The notes below the pieces were generated by a model. It did no database searches and was not told the origin of the DNA. It saw only the letters and a list, made by a program, of their open reading frames with translations. Below, piece by piece: positions 44,241 to 52,527 of a stretch of 64,000 bases of DNA. This DNA is from Streptomyces sp. NBC_01451 (GTDB lineage Bacteria > Actinomycetota > Actinomycetes > Streptomycetales > Streptomycetaceae). Location: NCBI RefSeq assembly GCF_036227485.1, contig NZ_CP109479.1, positions 4,712,001 to 4,776,000 on the forward strand. Direction: 5' to 3'. The stretch's first letter is position 1; the number at the start of each line of letters is the position of its first letter. The translations under genes were made by a program, and so were the position numbers.

Positions 44241-46505
44241 ATGAACGCGCCGTACGACGGTGACCGCGGTCAGGGCGCGGGCGACTCGGGCTCCCCCGAG
44301 GGTCCGCCGCCCGAGGACGGCCAGGTACCGGCGCAGTCCCCCGCGGACGTGTACCTCCAGGACGCATACACCCAGGACCCGTACCGGGCCCAGGACCTTT
44401 CCGCCCAGGACCCGGTGGCCGAGGCGCTCTACGACCGCGCCGCGCACCCCCCGCCGGCCCCCGGCACGTACCAGCAGCCGGCCCCGCTCTACGGACAGCC
44501 CGCGCAGGCGCCGTACGCCCCCGACCCGAGCGTGTGGGCCCGGACCCCGGCCCCCGAGCCGGACGGAGCCACGCAGTACCTGCCGTACGGCGACGATGCC
44601 CGCACCACCCAGTACGTGGGCGTCGACGCCCTGGTCTCCCAGGCCGGGGAGCAGCGGCACGAGCCGGACGCCTTCGCGCATCTCTTCCGGGACCAGCAGC
44701 AGGGCGGCGGGCAGGGGCCGGTGGAGCCTCCGGTGGTACCGGGCCCGTCCCCATCGCCCGCCCCTGGCCATGGCGCCCCACGGGCCCAGGTCCCGGCTGC
44801 CGACGCCACGATGCAGCTCACCCCCCAGGCGACACCCGCCCCCGCCACGGCACCGGCGGCCCCCAAGAAGGGCAGTCGGGCCGCAGGCCTCCTGAAGTCG
44901 AGCGCCGTCATGGCGGCGGGCACGATGGTCTCCCGCCTCACCGGCTTCGTCCGCTCGGCGCTGATCGTGTCGGCGCTCGGCCTCGGCATGCTGGGCGACT
45001 CCTTCCAGGTCGCCTATCAGCTGCCCACCATGATCTACATCCTGACCGTGGGCGGCGGCCTCAACTCCGTCTTCGTCCCGCAGCTCGTGCGCGCCATGAA
45101 GGAGGACGACGACGGAGGCGAGGCGTACGCGAACCGCCTGCTCACCCTCGTCATGGTGGCCCTCGGCACACTCACCGCACTCGCGGTCTTCGCGGCTCCC
45201 CTGCTGGTACGCGCCCTGTCGGTGAAGATCGCCAACGATCCGGCGGCCAACGAGGTCGCCGTCACCTTCACCCGCTACTTCCTGCCGACCATCTTCTTCA
45301 TGGGCATCCACGTCGTGATGGGGCAGATCCTCAACGCGCGCGGCAAGTTCGGCGCGATGATGTGGACGCCGGTCCTGAACAACGTCGTCATCATCGTGAC
45401 CCTCGGCATGTTCATCTGGGTCTACGGCAGCGCGGCCGACTCCGGCATGAAGGTCACCACCATCCCGCCGGAAGGCCAGCGGCTCCTCGGCATCGGCGTA
45501 CTGCTCGGCCTCGTCGTCCAGGCCCTCGCGATGATCCCGTATCTGCGCGAGACCGGCTTCAGGATGCGGCTGCGCTTCGACTGGAAGGGCCACGGCCTCG
45601 GCAAGGCGGCGATGCTCGCCAAGTGGACGATCCTGTTCGTCCTCGCGAACCAGGCGGGCGCCCTCGTCGTCACCCAGCTGGCCACCGCCGCCGCCGGCGA
45701 GAACCCGAAGATCCAGGGAACCGGCTTCGCGGCCTACGCCAACGCCCAGCTCGTCTGGGGCCTGCCCCAGGCCATCATCACCGTCTCCCTGATGGCCGCG
45801 CTGCTGCCGCGGCTGGCCCGCTCGGCACATGAGGGCGACGCGGGTGCGGTCCGCGACGACATCTCCCAGGGACTGCGCACCACCGCCGTCGCGATCGTGC
45901 CCATCGCCTTCGGCTTCGTGGCCCTCGGCATCCCGATGTGCACCCTGATCTTCGGCTCCTCGGGCACCACCGAGGCCACCAACATGGGCTTCATGCTGAT
46001 GGCCTTCGCCCTGGGCCTGATCCCCTACTCCGTGCAGTACGTCGTCCTGCGCGCGTTCTACGCGTACGAGGACACCCGCACGCCCTTCTACAACACGGTG
46101 ATCGTGGCCGCCGTCAACGCGACGGCCTCCGCCCTCTGCTTTTTCGTGCTGCCTGCCCGCTGGGCCGTGGTCGGCATGGCCGCCTCGTACGGCCTCGCGT
46201 ACGCGATCGGTGTGGGCGTCGCCTGGAACCGGCTGCGCAAGCGCCTCGGCGGCGACCTCGACGGCACCCGTGTCCTGCGGACGTACGCCCGGCTGGGCAT
46301 CGCCTCGGTACCGGCCGCGCTCCTCAGCGGCGCGGCCTGCTACGGCATCGGCCACACTCTGGGCCAGGGCGTCGGCGGTTCCTTCGCCTCCCTGCTCGGT
46401 GGCGGTGCCGTCCTGCTCGTCGTCTTCTACGTCGCCGCCCGCCGTATGCGCATTGAAGAACTGAACTCGCTGGTGGGTATGGTGCGCGGGCGACTGGGGC
46501 GATGA
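44241..46505 (+). CDS. murJ: Lipid II flippase MurJ (MviN)
   Basis: 754 residues. A disordered Pro/Gln/Tyr-rich N-terminus of about 205 residues precedes 13-14 membrane helices of the MOP superfamily. Motifs: MAAGTMVSRLTGFVRSALIVSALG, AYQLPTMIYILTVGGGLNSVFVPQLVRAMKE, ITVSLMAALLPRLARSAHEGD and LGLIPYSVQYVVLRAFYAYEDTRTPFYNTV. MurJ moves the wall precursor lipid II across the membrane. The end is only a short basic tail; the pseudokinase that is fused to MviN in mycobacteria is encoded by the separate next gene. Confidence 0.95.
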   Translation: MNAPYDGDRGQGAGDSGSPEGPPPEDGQVPAQSPADVYLQDAYTQDPYRAQDLSAQDPVAEALYDRAAHPPPAPGTYQQPAPLYGQPAQAPYAPDPSVWARTPAPEPDGATQYLPYGDDARTTQYVGVDALVSQAGEQRHEPDAFAHLFRDQQQGGGQGPVEPPVVPGPSPSPAPGHGAPRAQVPAADATMQLTPQATPAPATAPAAPKKGSRAAGLLKSSAVMAAGTMVSRLTGFVRSALIVSALGLGMLGDSFQVAYQLPTMIYILTVGGGLNSVFVPQLVRAMKEDDDGGEAYANRLLTLVMVALGTLTALAVFAAPLLVRALSVKIANDPAANEVAVTFTRYFLPTIFFMGIHVVMGQILNARGKFGAMMWTPVLNNVVIIVTLGMFIWVYGSAADSGMKVTTIPPEGQRLLGIGVLLGLVVQALAMIPYLRETGFRMRLRFDWKGHGLGKAAMLAKWTILFVLANQAGALVVTQLATAAAGENPKIQGTGFAAYANAQLVWGLPQAIITVSLMAALLPRLARSAHEGDAGAVRDDISQGLRTTAVAIVPIAFGFVALGIPMCTLIFGSSGTTEATNMGFMLMAFALGLIPYSVQYVVLRAFYAYEDTRTPFYNTVIVAAVNATASALCFFVLPARWAVVGMAASYGLAYAIGVGVAWNRLRKRLGGDLDGTRVLRTYARLGIASVPAALLSGAACYGIGHTLGQGVGGSFASLLGGGAVLLVVFYVAARRMRIEELNSLVGMVRGRLGR

Positions 46506-46623
46506 GTCGAGGGAAAGCGCACAACCATCGTCCGCTACCGCGTGTCGTGCAGAGTGGTGGACTGTGGGCACAATTGGGTTTGGCGTCGGAGAGCTCGCAA
46601 AGGATGGGGAGGCAGGAGCGACG

Positions 46624-48342
46624 GTGGCGGAACGGAGCACGGCTGCCGTCGACGTGGCAGACAACAGCGGCGACGAGCCGCTGACCGCGAAGGCGGACGA
46701 GTCCACGGCCGACGGCGTGGCCCAGAACCGGGAGCGGGACACGGACAACGACGAGGCACAGGGGAGCGGCGGGACCGAGAGTCCCGGAAAGGCCTCACCG
46801 CCCGAACTGCACAGCGGTCACAAACTCGCCAGGCGCTACCGCCTGGAGGAGTGCGTCACCCGACTGGACGGATTCAGCAGCTGGCGCGCGGTAGACGAGA
46901 AGCTGCGTCGCGCCGTCGGCGTGCACATCCTGCCCGCGGACCACTCACGGGCGCGTTCCGTACTGGCCGCGGCCCGCTCCTCGGCACTGCTCGGCGACCC
47001 CCGCTTCGTGCAGGTCCTCGACGCCGTCGAGGAGAACGACCTCGTGTACGTCGTCCACGAGTGGCTGCCCGACGCGACGGAGCTGACCGCCCTCCTGGCC
47101 GCCGGTCCACTGGAGGCGCACGACGCGTACCAGATGGTCAGCCAGATCGCCTCCGCCATGGCAGCCGCCCACCGGGAGGGCCTAGCGCATCTGCGCCTGA
47201 CTCCGGGCACCATCCTGCGCAGTTCGTCCGGTCAGTGGCGCATCCGCGGTCTCGCGGTCAACGCCGCCCTGCGCGGCATCACTTCGGACACCCCGCAGCG
47301 CGCCGACACGGAGGCGATCGGCGCCCTGCTGTACGCCTCGCTCACCCAGCGCTGGCCGTACGAGAACGACGCGTACGGCCTGTCCGGGCTGCCCAAGGGC
47401 GTCGGTCTCATCGCGCCCGACCAGGTGCGTGCCGGAGTCCACCGCGGGCTGTCGGAACTCGCGATGCGCGCGCTCGCCAACGACGGCGCCACCGCCTCAC
47501 GCCACGAGTCCGCGTGCACGACGCCCGAAGAACTGGTCAAGGCGATCGGCGAGATGCCCCGCATCCGCCCGCCTGAGCCGGTGTTCACGGCCCCGCCCGA
47601 CTACCAGCGCACGACCTACCAGCAGGGCTCGTACGGCCGTCAGGCCCCCCGCCCGGGCCTCACCCAGCCCCTGCCCACCCCACCGCCCCCGCTGCAGAGC
47701 CGCACCGGCAAGGCCCTGAAATGGGCTGTGTCCGCGTTGCTGATCGCCGCCCTCGGTCTGGGGAGCTGGCAGCTCGCTGACGCGCTCATCGACCGCAGCG
47801 GCTCCGACGACACCAAGCAGACCCAGACACCGGACGACAACGACAAGAACACCGACAAGGCGAAGCCGGTCACCACGCTGAAGATCCAGGGTGCGGAGGA
47901 GTACGTCGCCAAGGGCAAGGCCCAGCACCCCGGGGACGTGGACAAGACGTACGACAACGACAGCTCGACGTACTGGCGCACCGCGAGCTACACCGACGGT
48001 CCGGACATGAACCCGGCGTACAAGCCCGGCGTGGGCATCGTCTACGACTTCGGCTCGGCCAAAGAGGTCTCAGCCGCTTCGATAGGGCTCCTCTTCGGCG
48101 GGGACCACACCACGGTCACGCTGTACGCGACGGATTCATCGAGTTCGTCGGTCCCTCTGACCTCGATGACGAAGCTCGGTACGGTGACAACCAAGGAGAC
48201 CACCGCCAAGGTCACGGTCGCCAAGCCCGTGAAGAGCCAGTACGTGCTGGTCTGGTTCACCGCCCTGCCGTACGCATCCGGTGACTCGTTCAGCAACGCG
48301 GGCTTCAAACAGGCCATAACGGACCTCAAGTTCACCGGCTGA
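46624..48342 (+). CDS. Pseudokinase-like membrane protein linked to MurJ
   Basis: 572 residues. The GTG at 46624 has GGAGGCAGGAG before it. A kinase-like fold spans about residues 70-320: LHSGHKLARRYRLEECVTRLDGFSSWRAVDEKLRRAV has no proper glycine loop, the loop HLRLTPGTIL stands where H-x-D-x-K-x-x-N belongs, and IRGLAVN stands for D-F-G, so all catalytic residues are gone. One membrane helix follows (WAVSALLIAALGLGSWQLADAL), then an exported domain of the F5/8-type C (discoidin) kind (YDNDSSTYWRTASYT). Mycobacterial MviN has such a pseudokinase, which binds FhaA when phosphorylated; a similar role is inferred. Confidence 0.75.
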   Translation: MAERSTAAVDVADNSGDEPLTAKADESTADGVAQNRERDTDNDEAQGSGGTESPGKASPPELHSGHKLARRYRLEECVTRLDGFSSWRAVDEKLRRAVGVHILPADHSRARSVLAAARSSALLGDPRFVQVLDAVEENDLVYVVHEWLPDATELTALLAAGPLEAHDAYQMVSQIASAMAAAHREGLAHLRLTPGTILRSSSGQWRIRGLAVNAALRGITSDTPQRADTEAIGALLYASLTQRWPYENDAYGLSGLPKGVGLIAPDQVRAGVHRGLSELAMRALANDGATASRHESACTTPEELVKAIGEMPRIRPPEPVFTAPPDYQRTTYQQGSYGRQAPRPGLTQPLPTPPPPLQSRTGKALKWAVSALLIAALGLGSWQLADALIDRSGSDDTKQTQTPDDNDKNTDKAKPVTTLKIQGAEEYVAKGKAQHPGDVDKTYDNDSSTYWRTASYTDGPDMNPAYKPGVGIVYDFGSAKEVSAASIGLLFGGDHTTVTLYATDSSSSSVPLTSMTKLGTVTTKETTAKVTVAKPVKSQYVLVWFTALPYASGDSFSNAGFKQAITDLKFTG

Positions 48343-48367
48343 CGATCCACCGAAAGGAAGGGGGCCC

Positions 48368-49078
48368 ATGGCGGAAGGCACCGCGTTCGACGGAGTGAGC
48401 GATCAGGACCTCCTCGCCCGCCATGTCGACGGTGACCCCGACGCCTTCGGTGAGATCGTGCGTCGGCATCGTGACCGGCTCTGGGCAGTGGCCCTGCGGA
48501 CGCTGGGGGACCGCGAGGAGGCCGCTGACGCCGTCCAGGACGCCCTCGTCTCCGCCTACCGGGCCGCCCACACCTTCCGGGGCCAGTCGGCCGTCACGAC
48601 CTGGCTGCACCGCATCACGGTGAACGCCTGTCTCGACCGTGCCCGCAAGGCCGCCTCCCGCAAGACCTCACCGGTCGACGACACAGAACGGCTGGAGCAG
48701 CTGCTCGAACCGCACGAGTCGGCGTCGGCCCCGGCCGAGCGCAAGGATCTGCACCGCCAGCTCATCGAGGCGCTCGGCACCCTCCCGCCCGATCAGCGCG
48801 CCGCCCTCGTCCTGGTGGACATGCAGGGCTACCCGGTCGCGGAGGCAGCCCGCGTCCTCGACGTGCCCACGGGGACGGTGAAGAGCCGCTGCGCCCGAGG
48901 AAGAGCCAGACTGCTCCCGCTCCTCACCCATCTGCGGCCGGAAAACACCGGTGCCGGCAAGGAATCGGAGGACGGACGGAACCGGGCGGAGGGGACATCC
49001 GTCCCACCCGCAGCGGGACCGACGGATGCAGGACCAAGCGATTCAGCTGCTGTGAAGGGCGGAGGTGGGCGAGCGTGA
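48368..49078 (+). CDS. sigM: RNA polymerase ECF sigma factor SigM
   Basis: 236 residues. Region 2 (DPDAFGEIVRRHRDRLWAVALRTLGDREEAADAVQDALVSAYRAAHTFRGQSAVTTWLHRITVNACLDRARK) and region 4 (LPPDQRAALVLVDMQGYPVAEAARVLDVPTGTVKSRCARGRARLLPLL) are intact. A Ser/Pro/Glu-rich tail of about 45 residues follows. AAGGAAGG precedes the ATG. Its stop overlaps the start of the anti-sigma gene (GTGA), so both are made together. The name follows the known locus in Streptomyces, where sigM lies here. Confidence 0.88.
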   Translation: MAEGTAFDGVSDQDLLARHVDGDPDAFGEIVRRHRDRLWAVALRTLGDREEAADAVQDALVSAYRAAHTFRGQSAVTTWLHRITVNACLDRARKAASRKTSPVDDTERLEQLLEPHESASAPAERKDLHRQLIEALGTLPPDQRAALVLVDMQGYPVAEAARVLDVPTGTVKSRCARGRARLLPLLTHLRPENTGAGKESEDGRNRAEGTSVPPAAGPTDAGPSDSAAVKGGGGRA

Positions 49079-49983
49079 CATCCACGACCGACACGGCCGG
49101 ACACCCGGACGTCACGGAGATCTCCGACCTCACCGAAGGCCTGCTCACACCGTCCCGGACAGCAGACGTACAACGGCATCTGGACGAGTGTGTTCTCTGC
49201 GCCGACGTGTACGCCTCTCTGGAGGAGGTCCGCGGCCTCCTCGGCACGATGCCCAGCCCTGTGCACATGCCCGACGACATCGCCGACCGTATCGACGCCG
49301 CGCTCGCCGCCGAGGCCCCGCTGAACACCCCGGTATCGGTCGGCGCCGCCGGCGCCGTCTCCGGCGAGACCGAGGGCACGCATGTTTCACGTGAAACATC
49401 GCCCGCCGTCGAACGGCTTTCGGACCGTCCCACGGGCCACGCTCACGCGGCCACCGGACCGGGTCGGAAGGACCGTGTGCGACGCGGGCGACGCCGGACC
49501 ATCGTCCTGAGCACCGTCTTCACCGCCGCCGCCCTGGGGCTCGGCTCCCTGCTGGTGTCGTCTCTCGGCGACGACAACAAACAACACGAGGCTGCGAGCA
49601 CGTTCTCCGGGCAGAAGGTCGAGAACCAGGTCGCCGAACTCCTCAAGGGCCAGGGCGGCAAGAAGAGCACCCGCAGTGGGGGGCCGTCGGTCGGCATCCA
49701 GATCTACCCCAGTGACCCGCCGACCGACACACACGAGGACACCCTCAAGGTCGATCCGACGTCGGCCCCGGACTGCGTCATGAAGGGCATCGGACGCACC
49801 GATGCGTCCGTCCTCGGCGTCAAACGCGGCACCTACGACGGAACCGACGCGTATCTCGTCGTGTTGCCCGCAGCAGGCGACACCACCCGCGTCACCGCCT
49901 ACGTCGTCGACTCGGCCTGTGCGAAGCAGTCATCGCCCTCTCCCGGAGAAGTTCTGCTGAAGCAGTCCTACGCGCGTTCCTGA
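49075..49983 (+). CDS. Membrane-bound zinc anti-sigma factor for SigM
   Basis: 302 residues. The N-terminal anti-sigma domain has the zinc motif H35-x3-C39-x2-C42 in QRHLDECVLCADV. A basic stretch and one membrane helix (about 141-163) follow, then an exported domain (about 165-302) with a conserved DCVMKGIG segment. The gene contains an exact parS (49384-49397) whose bases read V-S-R-E-T at about residues 104-108, in the flexible linker between the domains. It probably holds SigM at the membrane until a signal releases it. Confidence 0.85.
   Translation: MTSTTDTAGHPDVTEISDLTEGLLTPSRTADVQRHLDECVLCADVYASLEEVRGLLGTMPSPVHMPDDIADRIDAALAAEAPLNTPVSVGAAGAVSGETEGTHVSRETSPAVERLSDRPTGHAHAATGPGRKDRVRRGRRRTIVLSTVFTAAALGLGSLLVSSLGDDNKQHEAASTFSGQKVENQVAELLKGQGGKKSTRSGGPSVGIQIYPSDPPTDTHEDTLKVDPTSAPDCVMKGIGRTDASVLGVKRGTYDGTDAYLVVLPAAGDTTRVTAYVVDSACAKQSSPSPGEVLLKQSYARS
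49384..49397. promoter_or_regulatory. parS: parS site, exact, inside the anti-sigma gene
   Basis: Encodes V-S-R-E-T in the linker of the anti-sigma factor. Confidence 0.92.
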
Positions 49984-50056
49984 GCGCGGACGCCTCGGCT
50001 CCTCCCTCCTGCGGCATCCCCTGCCGAGTGGCGCCCCTGTGTGCCCGGACACAGCG

Positions 50057-50082
50057 GGAATGCGGGCCCCGTAGGATCCGTT
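50057..50082 (+). promoter_or_regulatory. SigR-type promoter of trxBA
   Basis: GGAAT (50057-50061), 18 bases, GTT (50080-50082): the exact spacing of the SigR consensus, 72 bases before trxB. In S. coelicolor trxBA is a known SigR target under disulfide stress. Confidence 0.85.
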
Positions 50083-50153
50083 GGGTGGGGTGAGAGTTCT
50101 GAGAGAGGCTCCCACCGGTCGTACGAAGCCGTCCAGAAACGAGGAAACACGCC

Positions 50154-51125
50154 GTGAGCGACGTCCGAAACGTGATCATCATCGGCTCCGGGCCCGCCGG
50201 CTACACGGCGGCGCTCTATACCGCACGCGCGTCGCTGAAGCCGTTGGTCTTCGAGGGCGCCGTGACAGCCGGTGGTGCGCTCATGAACACCACCGAGGTG
50301 GAGAACTTCCCCGGCTTCCAGGACGGGATCATGGGTCCCGATCTCATGGACAACATGCGTGCCCAGTCCGAGCGCTTCGGCGCCGAGCTCGTCGCGGACG
50401 ACATCATCGCCGTGGATCTGACGGGTGACATCAAGACCGTCACGGACACCGCGGGCGTCGTGCACAAGGCGAAGGCCGTCATCGTCGCCACAGGTTCGCA
50501 GCACCGCAAGCTCGGACTGCCGAACGAGGACGCCCTGTCCGGCCGCGGCGTGTCCTGGTGCGCGACGTGCGACGGCTTCTTCTTCAAGGACCAGGACATC
50601 GCCGTGATCGGCGGCGGCGACACCGCGATGGAGGAGGCGACCTTCCTCTCCCGCTTCGCCAAGTCGGTGACGATCGTCCACCGCCGGGACACCCTGCGCG
50701 CCTCCAAGGCGATGCAGGAGCGCGCCTTCGCCGACCCGAAGATCCGCTTCATCTGGGACAGCGAGGTCGCCGAGATCCAGGGCGACCCGAAGCTCGCCTC
50801 GCTGAAGCTGCGGAACCTCAAGACCGGCGAGCTGTCCGACCTGGCCGTGACGGGCCTGTTCATCGCGATCGGTCACGACCCGCGTACCGAACTCTTCAAG
50901 GGGCAGCTGGACCTCGACGAAGAGGGCTACCTGAAGGTCGACGCGCCCTCGACGCGAACCAACCTCAGCGGGGTCTTCGGGGCCGGTGACGTGGTCGACC
51001 ACACCTACCGCCAGGCGATCACCGCGTCCGGCACCGGCTGTTCCTCCGCTCTGGACGCCGAGCGGTTCCTCGCCGCTCTGGCGGACAACGAGGAGCAGGC
51101 CGAGCCCGAGAAAACCTCTGTCTGA
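50154..51125 (+). CDS. trxB: Thioredoxin reductase
   Basis: 323 residues from a GTG. FAD binding: VIIIGSGPAGYTAALYTARA and GVFGAGDVVDHTYRQAITASGTGCSSALDAERFL. The redox pair is C136-A-T-C139 in SWCATCDGF, and the NADPH domain has VIGGGDTAMEEA and HRRD. It passes electrons from NADPH to thioredoxin and so keeps cytoplasmic disulfides reduced. Transcribed with trxA (44-base gap) from the SigR-type promoter. Confidence 0.97.
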   Translation: MSDVRNVIIIGSGPAGYTAALYTARASLKPLVFEGAVTAGGALMNTTEVENFPGFQDGIMGPDLMDNMRAQSERFGAELVADDIIAVDLTGDIKTVTDTAGVVHKAKAVIVATGSQHRKLGLPNEDALSGRGVSWCATCDGFFFKDQDIAVIGGGDTAMEEATFLSRFAKSVTIVHRRDTLRASKAMQERAFADPKIRFIWDSEVAEIQGDPKLASLKLRNLKTGELSDLAVTGLFIAIGHDPRTELFKGQLDLDEEGYLKVDAPSTRTNLSGVFGAGDVVDHTYRQAITASGTGCSSALDAERFLAALADNEEQAEPEKTSV

Positions 51126-51168
51126 CCCCCCGTCCGCCCCACCGCAGCATCGAGTTAAGGAGCCCCCT

Positions 51169-51498
51169 GTGGCCGGCACCCTGAAGAACGTGACCGACGA
51201 TTCCTTCGACGAGGACGTCCTCAAGAACGACAAGCCTGTCCTGGTCGACTTCTGGGCCGCCTGGTGCGGACCGTGCCGCCAGATCGCGCCGTCGCTCGAA
51301 GCGATCGCCGCCGAGTACGGCGACAAGATCGAGGTCGTCAAGCTCAACATCGACGAGAACCCGGGTATCGCCGCCAAGTACGGCGTGATGTCCATCCCGA
51401 CCCTGAACGTCTACCAGGGCGGCGAGGTCGCCAAGACCATCGTCGGCGCCAAGCCGAAGGCCGCGATCGTGCGTGACCTTGAGGACTTCATCGCCTAG
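51169..51498 (+). CDS. trxA: Thioredoxin
   Basis: 109 residues from a GTG after AAGGAG. The active-site motif W-C33-G-P-C36 lies in VDFWAAWCGPCRQIAPSLE, and the cis-proline loop is MSIPTLNVYQGG. Reduces disulfides in target proteins; partner of TrxB. Confidence 0.97.
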   Translation: MAGTLKNVTDDSFDEDVLKNDKPVLVDFWAAWCGPCRQIAPSLEAIAAEYGDKIEVVKLNIDENPGIAAKYGVMSIPTLNVYQGGEVAKTIVGAKPKAAIVRDLEDFIA

Positions 51499-51518
51499 TA
51501 GGCGACGCAGTAGCCGAT

Positions 51519-51532
51519 GTTTCACGTGAAAC
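51519..51532. promoter_or_regulatory. parS: parS site, exact
   Basis: Between the trxA stop codon and the trxA terminator hairpin. Confidence 0.92.
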
Positions 51533-51536
51533 ATCC

Positions 51537-51566
51537 AGTGGGCCGGTCCGAAAGGGCCGGCCCACT
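51537..51566. terminator. Bidirectional terminator between trxA and GNAT
   Basis: A 13-bp stem (51537-51549 with 51554-51566, one G-U pair) with a GAAA loop, between convergent genes. Confidence 0.87.
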
Positions 51567-51581
51567 CGCGTACATCAGCCC

Positions 51582-52199
51582 CTAGAGCGGCCGAAGCACC
51601 GGATCCTTCTGTACTGCCCCCAGGAGACGGTCAAGCGCCAGCTCCACGTCTTCCTTCCAGGAGAGGGTCGTCCGCAGCTCCAGACGAAGCCGGGGATGCA
51701 CAGGATGTGGTCGCACCGTCTTGAAGCCCACGGCCAGCAGATGGTCGGCGGGCAGGACGCAGGCCGTCTCCTTCCAGCGGGCGTCCCCGAACGCCTCGAT
51801 CGCCTTGAAGCCCCGCCGCAAAAGATCCTTGGCGACCGTCTGCACCATCACGCGCCCCAGTCCCTGCCCCTGGTAGTCCGGCATGATGAAGGCGGTCATC
51901 AGCTGCACCGCGTCGGGCGAGACGGGACTCGTCGGGAACGCCGTGGACCGGGGGACGTAATCCGGAGGGGCGTAGAGCACGAACCCCACTGGATTGTCGT
52001 CGACGTAGACGACACGGCCGCAGGAACCCCAGTCGAGGAGAACGGCCGAGATCCACGCTTCCTTCTCCAGCGCGGGTGTTCCTGCCTTCAGTGCGGCTTC
52101 CCCGCTGACGGGATCCAGTTCCCAGAAGACACACGCGCGACAGCGCTTGGGAAGGTCCTGAAGGTTGTCCAGCGTGAGCGGTACGAGCCGACGCCCCAT
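51582..52199 (-). CDS. GNAT-family acetyltransferase
   Basis: 205 residues. An N-terminal part with ACVFWELDPVSGEAALKAG is followed by a GNAT core: GRVVYVDDNPVGFVLYAPPDYVP, VQLMTAFIMPDYQGQGLGRVMVQTVAKDLLRRG (CoA loop Q-G-Q-G-L-G), and KAIEAFGD. Conserved between trxA and parB in streptomycetes; substrate unknown. Confidence 0.86.
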   Translation of the reverse strand: MGRRLVPLTLDNLQDLPKRCRACVFWELDPVSGEAALKAGTPALEKEAWISAVLLDWGSCGRVVYVDDNPVGFVLYAPPDYVPRSTAFPTSPVSPDAVQLMTAFIMPDYQGQGLGRVMVQTVAKDLLRRGFKAIEAFGDARWKETACVLPADHLLAVGFKTVRPHPVHPRLRLELRTTLSWKEDVELALDRLLGAVQKDPVLRPL

Positions 52200-52345
52200 G
52201 AAGGCTGTTCCTCGCTTCCTTCGCCCGCAGCGTCGCGAGCGGCTGTCAGAGCGCTCCGTTCCCTGAGCAGACTGCCGACGAACCCGCCGACCGCGCCCAG
52301 TCCCAGACCCGCGCTCACCAGTCCGGTGCGGCTCACCGTTCGCAT
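52088..52345 (-). CDS. Possible small membrane-type protein overlapping the GNAT start
   Basis: An 85-residue frame begins at 52345 after a GGGGAGGCGAGGG site and reads MRTVSRTGLVSAGLGLGAVGGFVGSLL, a hydrophobic start, then about 50 residues with no recognisable fold. Its second half overlaps the GNAT gene by about 110 bases. The strong ribosome-binding site argues for translation, but the overlap and lack of similarity leave it doubtful. Confidence 0.4.
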   Translation of the reverse strand: MRTVSRTGLVSAGLGLGAVGGFVGSLLRERSALTAARDAAGEGSEEQPSWGVGSYRSRWTTFRTFPSAVARVSSGNWIPSAGKPH

Positions 52346-52445
52346 GGCCCTCGCCTCCCCAACTCAGAGGTGTTGCCAGTTGAATGCGCCATCCCGAACG
52401 CATCGTATCCACGAAGCGATCGCATCGATACCGTCTGCAAGCAAA

Positions 52446-52485
52446 GAGCGGGCTGTGTCCGGTGTGCACCGGACACAGCCCGCTC
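52446..52485 (-). terminator. Terminator of parA-parB
   Basis: A 19-bp perfect stem (52446-52464 with 52467-52485) lies about 40 bases after the parB stop. Confidence 0.85.
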
Positions 52486-52527
52486 CGGCCGCCGATCGGG
52501 CGGAAGCCGCCCGGGCCGACCAAGCTC

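Noticed and set aside
41926..44781. Long open frame of about 950 codons on the minus strand opposite the DUF6049 and murJ genes
   Set aside because: High-GC DNA leaves long open frames opposite real genes. It spans two plus-strand genes with good ribosome-binding sites and known families, and its own translation is repeats of Arg, Gly and Val with no fold.
44073..46748. Long minus-strand open frame opposite murJ
   Set aside because: Mirror of murJ; no ribosome-binding site or recognisable motifs.
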